Shown in pieces: positions 1 to 8,998 of a DNA stretch of 64,000 nt. Within the stretch, counting starts at the first letter, position 1, and each line of letters starts with the position of its first letter. A program made the position numbers and the translations under genes. Source of the DNA: Paludibacteraceae bacterium (lineage in GTDB: Bacteria > Bacteroidota > Bacteroidia > Bacteroidales > Paludibacteraceae); assembly GCA_024689005.1 (NCBI GenBank), contig JAILDU010000041.1, forward strand, positions 1 to 64,000, in the 5' to 3' direction. The notes under the pieces are model-generated. The model was not told the origin of the DNA. It did not search any database and saw nothing but the letters and a program-made list of their open reading frames with translations.

Positions 1-1
1 T

Positions 2-793
2 GTCGGTGCTTACAATGCATTCAAGAAGCATATTGATATGCGCAACTTGGCTATGATGCAGACCGATAAACTGCAGAAAGAGATGCCTATTGATACTACA
101 TACAACCAGTATAAGTACTATACCGCTATCTTTGCAGTACAAAGCGAGATGCACAAAGAGGCTATTGCCCTGCTTGAGGAACTCAAAAATGGTGACTACG
201 AGGCTATCGCTGTCAACCAATTCCTCTATCAGGAGTACGTAGCAATCAAGGATACAGCCAAGTTCGTCGCTACCCTCCAGAGTGCTTCTGAGCGCTTCCC
301 GAGTGAACCTTGGTTCCTGCAGAACTTGATCAACTACTACATTTTCTCCAGCCAAGAGCAAACAGCTATCGATTATCTGGCTAAAGCTATTGAGCGCGAA
401 CCGAATGTGGCTCAGTATCATCTCATTAAGGGTAATCTGGACGAGAATCAAAGACACTACGAAGAAGCTCTCAAAGACTTCGACAACGCATTGGCTATTG
501 ATCCGAAACTTGCTGACGCTATGGCCGGCAAAGGACGTGTATATTACAATCAGGCTGTACTCCTCAATGAGCAAGCTGCTATGATTAGCGACAACAAGGC
601 TTATAAGAAAGCACTCGCTGAGATGAACGAAGTATTCAAAAAATCACTTCCGTTCTTCGAGAAAGCACACGAACTCGCTCCGGAAGATCGTACGTATCTG
701 CAGACCCTCAAGAGTTTGTACTACCGTTTCCGCACAGAACCGGGCATGCAAGCTAAATACGATGCTACAGTAGAAAAAATCAGTAACCTCTAA
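2..793 (+). CDS. TPR-repeat protein, 5'-truncated by window edge
   Basis: Frame is open back to the window edge (VGAYNAFKKHIDM...); TPR-like segments such as AQYHLIKGNLDENQRHYEEALKDFDNALAIDPKLADAMAGKGRVYYNQA. Confidence 0.85.
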   Translation, partial: VGAYNAFKKHIDMRNLAMMQTDKLQKEMPIDTTYNQYKYYTAIFAVQSEMHKEAIALLEELKNGDYEAIAVNQFLYQEYVAIKDTAKFVATLQSASERFPSEPWFLQNLINYYIFSSQEQTAIDYLAKAIEREPNVAQYHLIKGNLDENQRHYEEALKDFDNALAIDPKLADAMAGKGRVYYNQAVLLNEQAAMISDNKAYKKALAEMNEVFKKSLPFFEKAHELAPEDRTYLQTLKSLYYRFRTEPGMQAKYDATVEKISNL

Positions 794-1206
794 TGGGGCG
801 CATCTTAGCGATAGATTTTGGACGTAAGCGTACAGGATTAGCCGTTACGGATATTCTCCGCATAACGGCTAATCCGTTGCTTACAATAGAAACGAAGGAC
901 TTAATCAGCTGGTTATCTGACTACTTCGCAAAAGAAAAAGTTGACGAGGTGGTTATTGGACACCCAACACAAATGGATGGTTCTGACTCTGAGTCAATGA
1001 ACCATATCCGCCCTTTCATCGGCAATTTTAAGAAACAATTTCCAAATATGCCGATTATCATGTTTGATGAGCGATTTACTTCTGTATTAGCTCATCGAGC
1101 CATGCTTGCCGGAGGCATGAAAAAGAAAGACCGACAAGACAAAGCCGTTGTGGACAAAATAGCGGCTACTATTATTTTAGAAGATTATTTGCAGAGCAAA
1201 CTATGA
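793..1206 (+). CDS. ruvX: Putative pre-16S rRNA nuclease / Holliday junction resolvase-like YqgF
   Basis: MGRILAIDFGRKRTGLAVTD...VIGHPTQMDGS...DERFTS..A motifs of the YqgF/RuvX family. Confidence 0.95.
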   Translation: MGRILAIDFGRKRTGLAVTDILRITANPLLTIETKDLISWLSDYFAKEKVDEVVIGHPTQMDGSDSESMNHIRPFIGNFKKQFPNMPIIMFDERFTSVLAHRAMLAGGMKKKDRQDKAVVDKIAATIILEDYLQSKL

Positions 1207-1751
1207 TATTACCTATTTACCTTTACGGACAACCCATTCTCAGAAAAACTACTGAAGAAATCGAGAATAGTCCGGAATTGAAACAATTCATTGCCGACAT
1301 GTATGAGACCCTCACAGCTGCCGAAGGTTGTGGATTGGCTGCGCCGCAAGTGGGAAAAGCGTGGCGTTTATTTGTTGTTGATGCTACCGAATTAGCAGAA
1401 GATTATCCCGAATGCAAGGATTTTAAGAAAACATTTATCAACCCGGAAATACTTGAGTTGAGCGAAGAGACATGCTCTTATAGCGAAGGATGCTTGTCCT
1501 TGCCTGGTATTAGCGAGAATGTTGTACGCCCGGTATCATTACGCATTAGATATCAAGATGAGAATTTTGTCGAACACGAGGAAGAGTATAGCGGTTTCCC
1601 AGCACGTATCATACAACATGAGTACGACCATCTTGAGGCACACGTATTTACAGATCGCATTTCTCCTATACGTAAGACATTGGTACGCAATAAGTTAGCA
1701 GCGATAGCTAAGGGCAAAGTGGGAGCAAGATACAAGTATAAGAAACAATAG
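1203..1751 (+). CDS. def: Peptide deformylase
   Basis: GCGLAAPQVG, EGCLSLPGI and QHEYDHLEAHVF motifs. Confidence 0.97.
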   Translation: MILPIYLYGQPILRKTTEEIENSPELKQFIADMYETLTAAEGCGLAAPQVGKAWRLFVVDATELAEDYPECKDFKKTFINPEILELSEETCSYSEGCLSLPGISENVVRPVSLRIRYQDENFVEHEEEYSGFPARIIQHEYDHLEAHVFTDRISPIRKTLVRNKLAAIAKGKVGARYKYKKQ

Positions 1752-1775
1752 CCTATTCGCTACGTTGGACTGAGA

Positions 1776-2342
1776 ATGGACATACTTACCATCATCATTA
1801 TAGCCATCGGTCTGGCGATGGACTGCTTTGCTATCAGCATCGCACAAGGATTGTCGGCAGATACCTGCGACGCTGACAATTGTCCTAAACCGATACTAAT
1901 GGCTTTGCTCTTTGGATTATTCCAGGGAGGAATGCCGCTCATTAGTTATTATGCAGGATATTTATTTGCAGAATTCTTCCGCATTTACGCTCCGTGGATA
2001 GCGTTGATTTTACTCGCTTTCATCGGAGGAAAAATGGCTTGGGAGTCTTTACATAAGAAGGAAGAGAAACCGGCAGGTTGGCATTTCGTTAGATTATTAA
2101 TCTTAGCTATCGCCACCTCCATTGATGCACTCGCCACCGGAGTGATTTTTATTCCGACTCCTGATAAAATATGGACAGGTATTGCTATCATTGGCCTTAC
2201 CAGCCTTATATTTTCATTTTGCGGATACCACGTTGGTAGATTGTTAGGAAAACGTTTTAAATTGAATGTCGAACTTATAGGAGGCATCATTCTGATAGCA
2301 GTTGGATTCAAAATTTGGGCAACAGGTTATTTATGTTTGTAA
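1776..2342 (+). CDS. mntP: Manganese efflux pump MntP-like
   Basis: MDILTIIIIAIGLAMDCFAISIAQGL...ATSIDALATGV...; duplicated MD(C/A) TM motifs typical of MntP/YebN. Confidence 0.93.
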   Translation: MDILTIIIIAIGLAMDCFAISIAQGLSADTCDADNCPKPILMALLFGLFQGGMPLISYYAGYLFAEFFRIYAPWIALILLAFIGGKMAWESLHKKEEKPAGWHFVRLLILAIATSIDALATGVIFIPTPDKIWTGIAIIGLTSLIFSFCGYHVGRLLGKRFKLNVELIGGIILIAVGFKIWATGYLCL

Positions 2343-2920
2343 TAGGTGAAAATACGTTAGTTTCGCTCGATGTACTCGAGAAGGAGTTTTGCTGCGACCT
2401 GCAGACATGTCGCGGATGTTGCTGTATAGAAGGCGATGCCGGAGCTCCGCTGACTGCTGAAGAAGAAGAGAAAATAGCAGAGATATTACCTGTCTTGCTT
2501 CCTGATATGACCAAGGAAGCCAAGACTGTTGTCGCAGAACAGGGCATTGCCTATAATGATCCATCCGGAGAACGTGTCACGTCTATCGTCAACAACAAAG
2601 ATTGTGTCTTTGCGCGCACCGACCACCAAGGATGGTGTTATTGCTTGATAGAGAAAGCGTACAATGCCGGCAAGATTGACTTTAAGAAACCTATTTCATG
2701 TCACCTGTACCCAATACGCCTCACACAAGTTGGAGAATATGTGGGACTGGAATATCATAGATGGGATATATGCCACTGCGCACGTCTTTTGGGTAAAAAA
2801 ACACACACGCCGCTATACCGCTTTCTTCGCGAACCGCTCATCAGACGATTTGGCGAAGATTGGTACAACGAATTAGAACTAACCGCACAAGAATGGAAAA
2901 AACAATGCGAGCAGAAATAA
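2333..2920 (+). CDS. DUF3109 family protein
   Basis: Cys-rich FCCDLQTCRGCCCIEGDAGAPLT...KPISCHLYPIR; probable start ATG 2333. Confidence 0.85.
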   Translation: MFVIGENTLVSLDVLEKEFCCDLQTCRGCCCIEGDAGAPLTAEEEEKIAEILPVLLPDMTKEAKTVVAEQGIAYNDPSGERVTSIVNNKDCVFARTDHQGWCYCLIEKAYNAGKIDFKKPISCHLYPIRLTQVGEYVGLEYHRWDICHCARLLGKKTHTPLYRFLREPLIRRFGEDWYNELELTAQEWKKQCEQK

Positions 2921-4164
2921 TTACCATAGGAGACGAACTACTTATCGGACAAGTAGTAGACACCAACTCTGCTTGGATGGCAGAACGTCTGAACGAAATT
3001 GGTATCGAACTATACCAGATTACTTCCGTTCATGATACACGCGAACATATTATCGCTGCGCTCAACGAGGCATTCAGTCGTGCAGATATCGTGCTTACCA
3101 CCGGTGGACTCGGTCCCACCAACGATGATATTACTAAGCATGTTCTATGCGAATATTTCGGTACACACCTTGTTGAAGATGAGCAAGTGCGCACGCATAT
3201 TCAACAATTATATAGTGCGCGACCGGATGTGCTCAATAGGCTAACAGCTACACAATGGTTAGTACCACAAGATGCTGTTATTCTGGAGAATAGAGTGGGT
3301 AGTGCACCTCTCATGGTTTTCCAGCATGGCCGGCAATTACTCGCATCAATGCCGGGTGTACCATATGAAATGAAGATTGCTATGGAAGAACAGATTCTTC
3401 CTTACATATGCAATTACGAATTACAAAATAGTATCATTCAAAAGCAGATTATACATCACACGCTGCAAGTTACCGGCATACCGGAATCGGCATTAGCTAT
3501 TCTTCTCGAAGAATACGAGAACCAAAAACCTCAATATATTCGGTTGGCATACCTGCCTAAAGATGGTATCATTCGCCTTCGTCTCTCCTCTTACGGAGAA
3601 GCTGATGAGCAAGAATGCAATCAATGGTTCCAACGTCTCAAAGCATTGGTCACCGATTATCTGATTGCCGACAAAGACGAGCCACTGGAAGTTCTGGTTG
3701 GCAACCGACTCAAACAATTGGGACAAACTATTGCAACCGCTGAATCATGCACCGGAGGCAAATTGGCATCATTGCTCAACAAGCATGCCGGCAGTTCTGC
3801 CTTCTATCTTGGCTCTGTCGTCAGCTATGCCAATAGCGTCAAAACGAATATGCTGAATGTGCCTGAAGAAATGATAGAAAGGTGTGGGGTGGTGAGCGAA
3901 GAAGTAGTCCGACAGATGGCAGATACCATTCGCGCAATAACCGGCGCAGACTATAGTATCGCTACCAGTGGTATTGCAGGACCTGACGGAGGTACAAATG
4001 ACAAACCGGTTGGGACCGTTTGGATTGCTTGGGCTACTCCTAACGACACATTTGCCGAGTGCTTCCATCTTGGGAAACTCAGAGAACAAGTCACCGACAG
4101 AGCATGCATGAAAGCATTAGTCGGACTATTGAAAATACTAAAACAAAATAATAACCAAAAATGA
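2905..4164 (+). CDS. cinA: CinA-family protein (competence/damage-inducible, nicotinamide mononucleotide deamidase domain)
   Basis: MRAEIITIGDELLIGQVVDTNSAWMAERLN...TTGGLGPTNDDITK...TAESCTGG...SGIAGPDGGT; start at ATG 2905 rather than the ORF-track start 2860. Confidence 0.95.
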   Translation: MRAEIITIGDELLIGQVVDTNSAWMAERLNEIGIELYQITSVHDTREHIIAALNEAFSRADIVLTTGGLGPTNDDITKHVLCEYFGTHLVEDEQVRTHIQQLYSARPDVLNRLTATQWLVPQDAVILENRVGSAPLMVFQHGRQLLASMPGVPYEMKIAMEEQILPYICNYELQNSIIQKQIIHHTLQVTGIPESALAILLEEYENQKPQYIRLAYLPKDGIIRLRLSSYGEADEQECNQWFQRLKALVTDYLIADKDEPLEVLVGNRLKQLGQTIATAESCTGGKLASLLNKHAGSSAFYLGSVVSYANSVKTNMLNVPEEMIERCGVVSEEVVRQMADTIRAITGADYSIATSGIAGPDGGTNDKPVGTVWIAWATPNDTFAECFHLGKLREQVTDRACMKALVGLLKILKQNNNQK

Positions 4165-7019
4165 ATTCCATAGAGTCATTTTTGTTCACACCCTCCATCA
4201 CACAGTCTCTCTTATGGCTGACAATGGTGATGACCATAGGACTATGGCTTGGCGAGAAAGCGAAGATCCGACAATTCTCGCTGGGAGTCACATGGGTACT
4301 TTTTGTTGGAATAGCACTCGCTTCTTTGGGCGTGCGCATCGACCATAGTGTGGCACAATTTGCCAAAGATTTTGGACTAATTCTCTTTGTATATTCTATT
4401 GGCTTGCAGGTGGGACCTTCTTTCTCGCCTTTCAAAAGAGGCGGACTGCAACTCAATATGCTATCAGCTGCTATCGTACTGCTTGGTTGCGTCTGCGCCA
4501 TCGCGCTCCACTATATCACTGGCATTGATATGTCCACCATGGCTGGCGTCATGTCCGGCTCTGTCACTTCAACCCCATCTTTAGCAGCTGTTCAGCAGGC
4601 ATATTTTGACCTTACAGGGCATTCCAATCCGGATATTGCTACCGGCTATGCTGTTGCTTATCCGCTTAGTATTGTGGGAGTTATACTTGCTTTTGAACTC
4701 ATTCGTCGCTCATTCAAGATCAGCTTACCTGAAGAAGAAAAACGCTTGCGTATTGAGGCTTCTGCCAAGGACGAAGAACCGATTTGCGTGGATATCAAAC
4801 TCAATAATCCGCAACTGGATGTATTGACTCTCAACGAGTTGAAGCATATATGCCCGGTCAAAGAGATGGTGGTTAGCCGTGTCATTCGTCCCGATGGCTC
4901 AGACGAATTGGTTAGCGAACAGACGACTTTCCGCAACGGAGATACACTACGCATTCTCACCGATAGAAACCATACCGATGCGTTGCGACTGTTAGGACAA
5001 ATGAAGGATTACAATCTCAAAGTACAAAAAGAGAAATCTGATCACCTCATTTCCAGACGTATTGCAGTTACTAAACCGGAATGTAACGGTAAACGAATAC
5101 GTTCGTTCAATTTGCGACAACAATATCATGCAACCATTACACGCGTCAGCCGGGCAGGTATCGATTTGTTAGCCTCACCGGACATGATTCTGCAGTTGGG
5201 CGATCGACTGATGGTCGTTGGAGACAAGACTGATGTTCAGCGCGTAGCTGACACTTTCGGTAATGAGCTGAAACGTTTGGACGTTCCACATCTGCTTCCT
5301 GTCTTTTTTGGCATTGTATTGGGTATATGCGTCGGACTACTGCCTATTCCTCTTCCCGGGTTAGGACAGACTTTCAAGTTGGGATTAGTGGGCGGTTCAC
5401 TCATTGTGGCTATTCTCATTGGTCACTATGGTCCGTACTACAATCTGGTCACATTCTCCACCACTTCTGCCAATATGATGCTACGGCAAGTCGGCCTCAC
5501 ACTTTTCTTGGCAGCTCTTGGACTAAGTGTGGGAGAACAGTTCGTTCCCACATTGCTCAATGGTGGCTACTTATGGATCGGATACGGATTCATCATCACT
5601 ATTATTCCGCTCTTAGTTGTCGGCAGCATCGCATACAAATGGCTGAATGTCAACTATTTCAAAGTCGTTGGTCTGCTTATTGGCTCCATGACTTCGGCTA
5701 TGGCATTGCCTTATGCTCAATCGCTCTCAAGCGAGAACAATCAATCTGCTGTTTGTTACGCTACAGTCTATCCGTTCACCACATTCCTGCGCGTCATGGC
5801 AGGACAGTTATTGGTACTCATCTTTTGCTCGTTCACTACTCCGGACACCACTATCACTCCACAGCTCCTCCCGCCAGCCATCAATACAACTATCGGAGAA
5901 GAGTACGGACCTGTTCTGACTATTGATGACCAAACACTCTTTTTCGTTGGACTCAATCGCGAGGATGGTTCACAGAGCGAAGACATCTATGTCTCTCGCC
6001 GCGATGTACGCACAGGAGAATGGAGTAGCGCCAGACGATTGCCCGATCTGAGTTCTCCTTACCGCAACGAAGCACCCACTTCGCTGAGCGGAGACGGCAG
6101 AACAATGCTACTCTTTGTTGAAGGACGCATGTGCTTCAGCGTCAAGACCCCATATGGTTGGGCAGAACCCAGACCACTGCCGCGATACTTGCAATTAGGC
6201 AACTGGCAAGCCGATGCAATGATTACCGCGGACGGCAAGGCATTGCTTTTTGCAGCTAACTATCCTGCAGAAGGAGAAGAAAAACCTTCTTTGAACATCT
6301 TTGTTAGTGAACGCGACGAGCAAGGACGATGGAAAGAGCCTTACTCTATTGGACCTGCCATCAACACTTCAGGCATGGAGCGCTCTCCGTTCTTGCACCC
6401 GGATATGCACACACTCTATTTCTCTTCCGACCGAGATGGAACCCTCGGAGACTTGGATGTGTGGGTAACGCGTCGCCTCAGTGACACCTGTTGGAACTGT
6501 TGGTCCGAACCGGAGAATATGGGACCTGCTATCAATACCAAAGGACGCGACTGCTGGTACAAGATATCCACAGATGGCAAGACTGCCTATTATGCTCAGA
6601 AGGATGGCAAAAAACATGATATTTATTCAATCGCATTGCCGGAAGACAAACGTCCTCAGAATATTACTGTTCTACAAACTAATACAGCTGTTGCTATCGA
6701 CAATCTGCTTTTCGAAACTGCCAAAGCTATCATACTGCCGTCTTCGCTCCCGGAACTAAAACGTATTGCGGATTTCGTGCAGACATATGGCTACAAAGTG
6801 CGCTTATCAGGTCATACTGATAATGTGGGAAATGCTGATTCCAACAAACAATTATCACAAGAGAGAGCAGAAGCCGTGCGCCAACAACTCATATCCTATG
6901 GTTGTGATCCGCAGACTATCTCCGCGGATGGCTATGGAGATACCAAGCCTGTTGCTCCCAACGACACCGAATCTGGACGTCAGGCCAATCGCCGCGTCGA
7001 AATCACTATCATACCATAA
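4161..7019 (+). CDS. AspT/YidE-like membrane antiporter with RCK_C/TrkA-C domains, fused to a PD40 beta-propeller and a C-terminal OmpA domain
   Basis: Single uninterrupted 952-aa frame. Polytopic N-half with two RCK_C-like segments; C-part has PD40-like strings (GPVLTIDDQTLFFVG, SPFLHPDMHTLYFSSDRDGTLGDLDVWV) and OmpA motif LSGHTDNVGNADSNKQLSQERAEAVRQQL. Confidence 0.85.
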   Translation: MNSIESFLFTPSITQSLLWLTMVMTIGLWLGEKAKIRQFSLGVTWVLFVGIALASLGVRIDHSVAQFAKDFGLILFVYSIGLQVGPSFSPFKRGGLQLNMLSAAIVLLGCVCAIALHYITGIDMSTMAGVMSGSVTSTPSLAAVQQAYFDLTGHSNPDIATGYAVAYPLSIVGVILAFELIRRSFKISLPEEEKRLRIEASAKDEEPICVDIKLNNPQLDVLTLNELKHICPVKEMVVSRVIRPDGSDELVSEQTTFRNGDTLRILTDRNHTDALRLLGQMKDYNLKVQKEKSDHLISRRIAVTKPECNGKRIRSFNLRQQYHATITRVSRAGIDLLASPDMILQLGDRLMVVGDKTDVQRVADTFGNELKRLDVPHLLPVFFGIVLGICVGLLPIPLPGLGQTFKLGLVGGSLIVAILIGHYGPYYNLVTFSTTSANMMLRQVGLTLFLAALGLSVGEQFVPTLLNGGYLWIGYGFIITIIPLLVVGSIAYKWLNVNYFKVVGLLIGSMTSAMALPYAQSLSSENNQSAVCYATVYPFTTFLRVMAGQLLVLIFCSFTTPDTTITPQLLPPAINTTIGEEYGPVLTIDDQTLFFVGLNREDGSQSEDIYVSRRDVRTGEWSSARRLPDLSSPYRNEAPTSLSGDGRTMLLFVEGRMCFSVKTPYGWAEPRPLPRYLQLGNWQADAMITADGKALLFAANYPAEGEEKPSLNIFVSERDEQGRWKEPYSIGPAINTSGMERSPFLHPDMHTLYFSSDRDGTLGDLDVWVTRRLSDTCWNCWSEPENMGPAINTKGRDCWYKISTDGKTAYYAQKDGKKHDIYSIALPEDKRPQNITVLQTNTAVAIDNLLFETAKAIILPSSLPELKRIADFVQTYGYKVRLSGHTDNVGNADSNKQLSQERAEAVRQQLISYGCDPQTISADGYGDTKPVAPNDTESGRQANRRVEITIIP

Positions 7020-7182
7020 CGAAAACTTTCCAACATTGTTTAAGAAAAAGCAAACGACATTACAATTATAAAAAATCCCGTCATCCTTCATCCATTACGA
7101 GGATATTATCAAGATAATTATATTCCTTATTCTTGTCTCTAAAGAATATCGTTTATATACTTAAGTAAATCAGCAATCACCA

Positions 7183-7771
7183 ATGACCACATTCTACCAC
7201 AATGTCTACGACTACGGTTTCCGCGGCTATTAAGCGACTATCGACCGCTTCACATCGATGGATCCGCTCTGCGAGAAGTACTACCACATCTCTCCTTACG
7301 CCTATGCCGGAAACAACTTTGTGAACTGTATTGACTACATGGGATTAGCAGGTTATGCATTTAATGCAACAACAGGACGGTATGAACGCAAAATAGAAGG
7401 GGACGGCCCAAATTATGGCGTGATTGTTGACGATAATGGTCAACATCTTTCCACATTCGAGTTCGCAGATCCTATCAATGACCCTGAAGCCATTGAGAAA
7501 GAAAAGATTAATCATATACTTTTTGTGAGTGATGAACAAATTGCACGAATACTAGAAGAATCAGGGGTGTACGATACTCAAAATCAAGAAAATAAGTATT
7601 CGTTTATTTACTACCAAAGCGACCTGAGTAGTATTAATGGTGATGGAAAAATGGATTATGTATGCACTGGAATGTATAATGGAGCAAATATTTCATGCTA
7701 CACAAATAGACTCAAAAGACGATCAATTTTCAATTAAATTAGGATACAAATGGCAAAAAGGACAAAAGTAA
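7183..7771 (+). pseudogene. Degraded Rhs C-terminal tip: Rhs core end plus variable toxin-like domain
   Basis: YDYGFRGY*ATIDRFTSMDPLCEKYYHISPYAYAGNNFVNCIDYMGLA; in-frame TAA at 7231-7233; apparent frameshift near 7660-7700, after which frame 2 (IFHATQIDSKDDQFSIKLGYKWQKGQK*) ends at TAA 7769-7771. Confidence 0.75.
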
Positions 7772-8250
7772 TGAAGTATGTGCTACTTTTATTTGTGGCA
7801 TTACTTGGAATTTCTTGTATGCGAAGTAACAAAGAGTATTCTAATATAGAGATGATTGGTCTTGCAGAAACATACAAGAAACTATTTGACGATCAATATA
7901 TCCTCCAGATAGAATCGCACTCTGATCATGCGTATTATATTTGTACATATAGGGATACATCAATATATATCGTTACTTACGATAGCAAAGTAATTAGAGG
8001 AACCGGATATAATCGGACAATTATTTCGAGTAACGCGAAAGACGACCCGAACTTGCCTATTCGTTTTCAGGAATTGCTATCTGTTGTACAAAGTATATAC
8101 TCGCATGAGATAAGGTATGTTTCTGTTAAGTCTGATTCTATCCGCCTTGAAAGGTTTGATGGATATTATTTGAGCAATATAAAGCCATATGACTGTAGCG
8201 CATTTGAGGTAGTCCAAAACAAATGGTATATTAGGCCGAAGGACAAATAG
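7771..8250 (+). CDS. Lipoprotein, putative immunity protein of the Rhs-tip cassette
   Basis: MKYVLLLFVALLGISCMRSNKE lipobox; ATG at 7771 overlaps the TAA of the frame-2 toxin tail (TAATG). Confidence 0.6.
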   Translation: MKYVLLLFVALLGISCMRSNKEYSNIEMIGLAETYKKLFDDQYILQIESHSDHAYYICTYRDTSIYIVTYDSKVIRGTGYNRTIISSNAKDDPNLPIRFQELLSVVQSIYSHEIRYVSVKSDSIRLERFDGYYLSNIKPYDCSAFEVVQNKWYIRPKDK

Positions 8251-8275
8251 TGATCAAGACACAATCGAGATGGTT

Positions 8276-8446
8276 TTTGAGGCAATCATAGACAATACTC
8301 GAACCGTTCTCGAGGCAATCTCGTGAGATAAACGAAACGAGTAGTGTCGAGAGAGTTAGCGGTTAATCAGTAGTCAATTAGCGGTCAATTGGCTGTCAAT
8401 CCTAGACTTTACAGCGGTTAATCAGCCACTCTCGCGCCACTACGAC
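8276..8446. repeat. Composite array of phased 11-bp repeat units
   Basis: 8298-8341: CTCGAACCGTT|CTCGAGGCAAT|CTCGTGAGATA|AACGAAACGAG; 8359-8402: GCGGTTAATCA|GTAGTCAATTA|GCGGTCAATTG|GCTGTCAATCC; GCGGTTAATCA again at 8414 (5x11 bp later), then GCCACTCTCGC|GCCACTACGAC. Confidence 0.75.
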
Positions 8447-8673
8447 GATTTGATCCTTTTGGACCATTTGGGATATATAAAATATCGTCAAATATTGGTA
8501 ATATTGACCTTACCATCAATTTTTGAATCATTTTTGATAATTTTGGACAAATATAAAGTATCAAGCACAGGTATTACAAAATATTTGAGAGCTTATTATA
8601 TTCGTTAGAGTTGTAATACTACCGGTTTTTTGTTCTCCAATCTTTTCTGCAACAACTTTATTAAACTACAGAC

Positions 8674-8708
8674 AAAAAAGAATAGAGCAACCAGATTCTG
8701 GTTACTCT
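8674..8708 (-). terminator. Intrinsic terminator of the small minus-strand gene
   Basis: Minus strand AGAGTAACCAGAATCTGGTTGCTCT followed by ATTCTTTTTTG. Confidence 0.7.
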
Positions 8709-8766
8709 AAACATTAATTGGGAAGTAGAATAAAAAACAATCTGCCAAATTATCCACCTCTTAATA

Positions 8767-8907
8767 CTAATGTTTGTGCAATCTAAAATACAAACCGCAA
8801 TGCGAGCCTGTACAATAATCAAAATGGGGACGTGGATCGTCCTCCGCCAATAGGCTCAAGACTTTTTCTTTAACGTGCGTAAGTAATATGGAAATCTTAT
8901 CTATCAT
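8767..8907 (-). CDS. Small hypothetical protein, 46 aa, absent from the supplied ORF track
   Basis: MIDKISILLTHVKEKVLSLLAEDDPRPHFDYCTGSHCGLYFRLHKH*; flanked by a TTG-N20-TACCTTTG-type promoter and an intrinsic terminator on the same strand. Confidence 0.5.
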   Translation of the reverse strand: MIDKISILLTHVKEKVLSLLAEDDPRPHFDYCTGSHCGLYFRLHKH

Positions 8908-8966
8908 AAAACAATAGTTAAGGTTTAGGAAGGTGTTTATTCGAAATACTAATTAAAAAAGTACTG

Positions 8967-8998
8967 CAAAGGTACAATATTTTTGTGAACAATGCAAG
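8967..8998 (-). promoter_or_regulatory. Bacteroidota-type promoter for the 46-aa gene
   Basis: Minus strand CTTG-N20-TACCTTTG (-7 at 8974-8967, -33 at 8998-8995). Confidence 0.65.

Noticed and set aside
1752-1775. Possible Mn riboswitch (yybP-ykoY) upstream of mntP
   Set aside because: Only 24 bp separate def and mntP, too short for that element.
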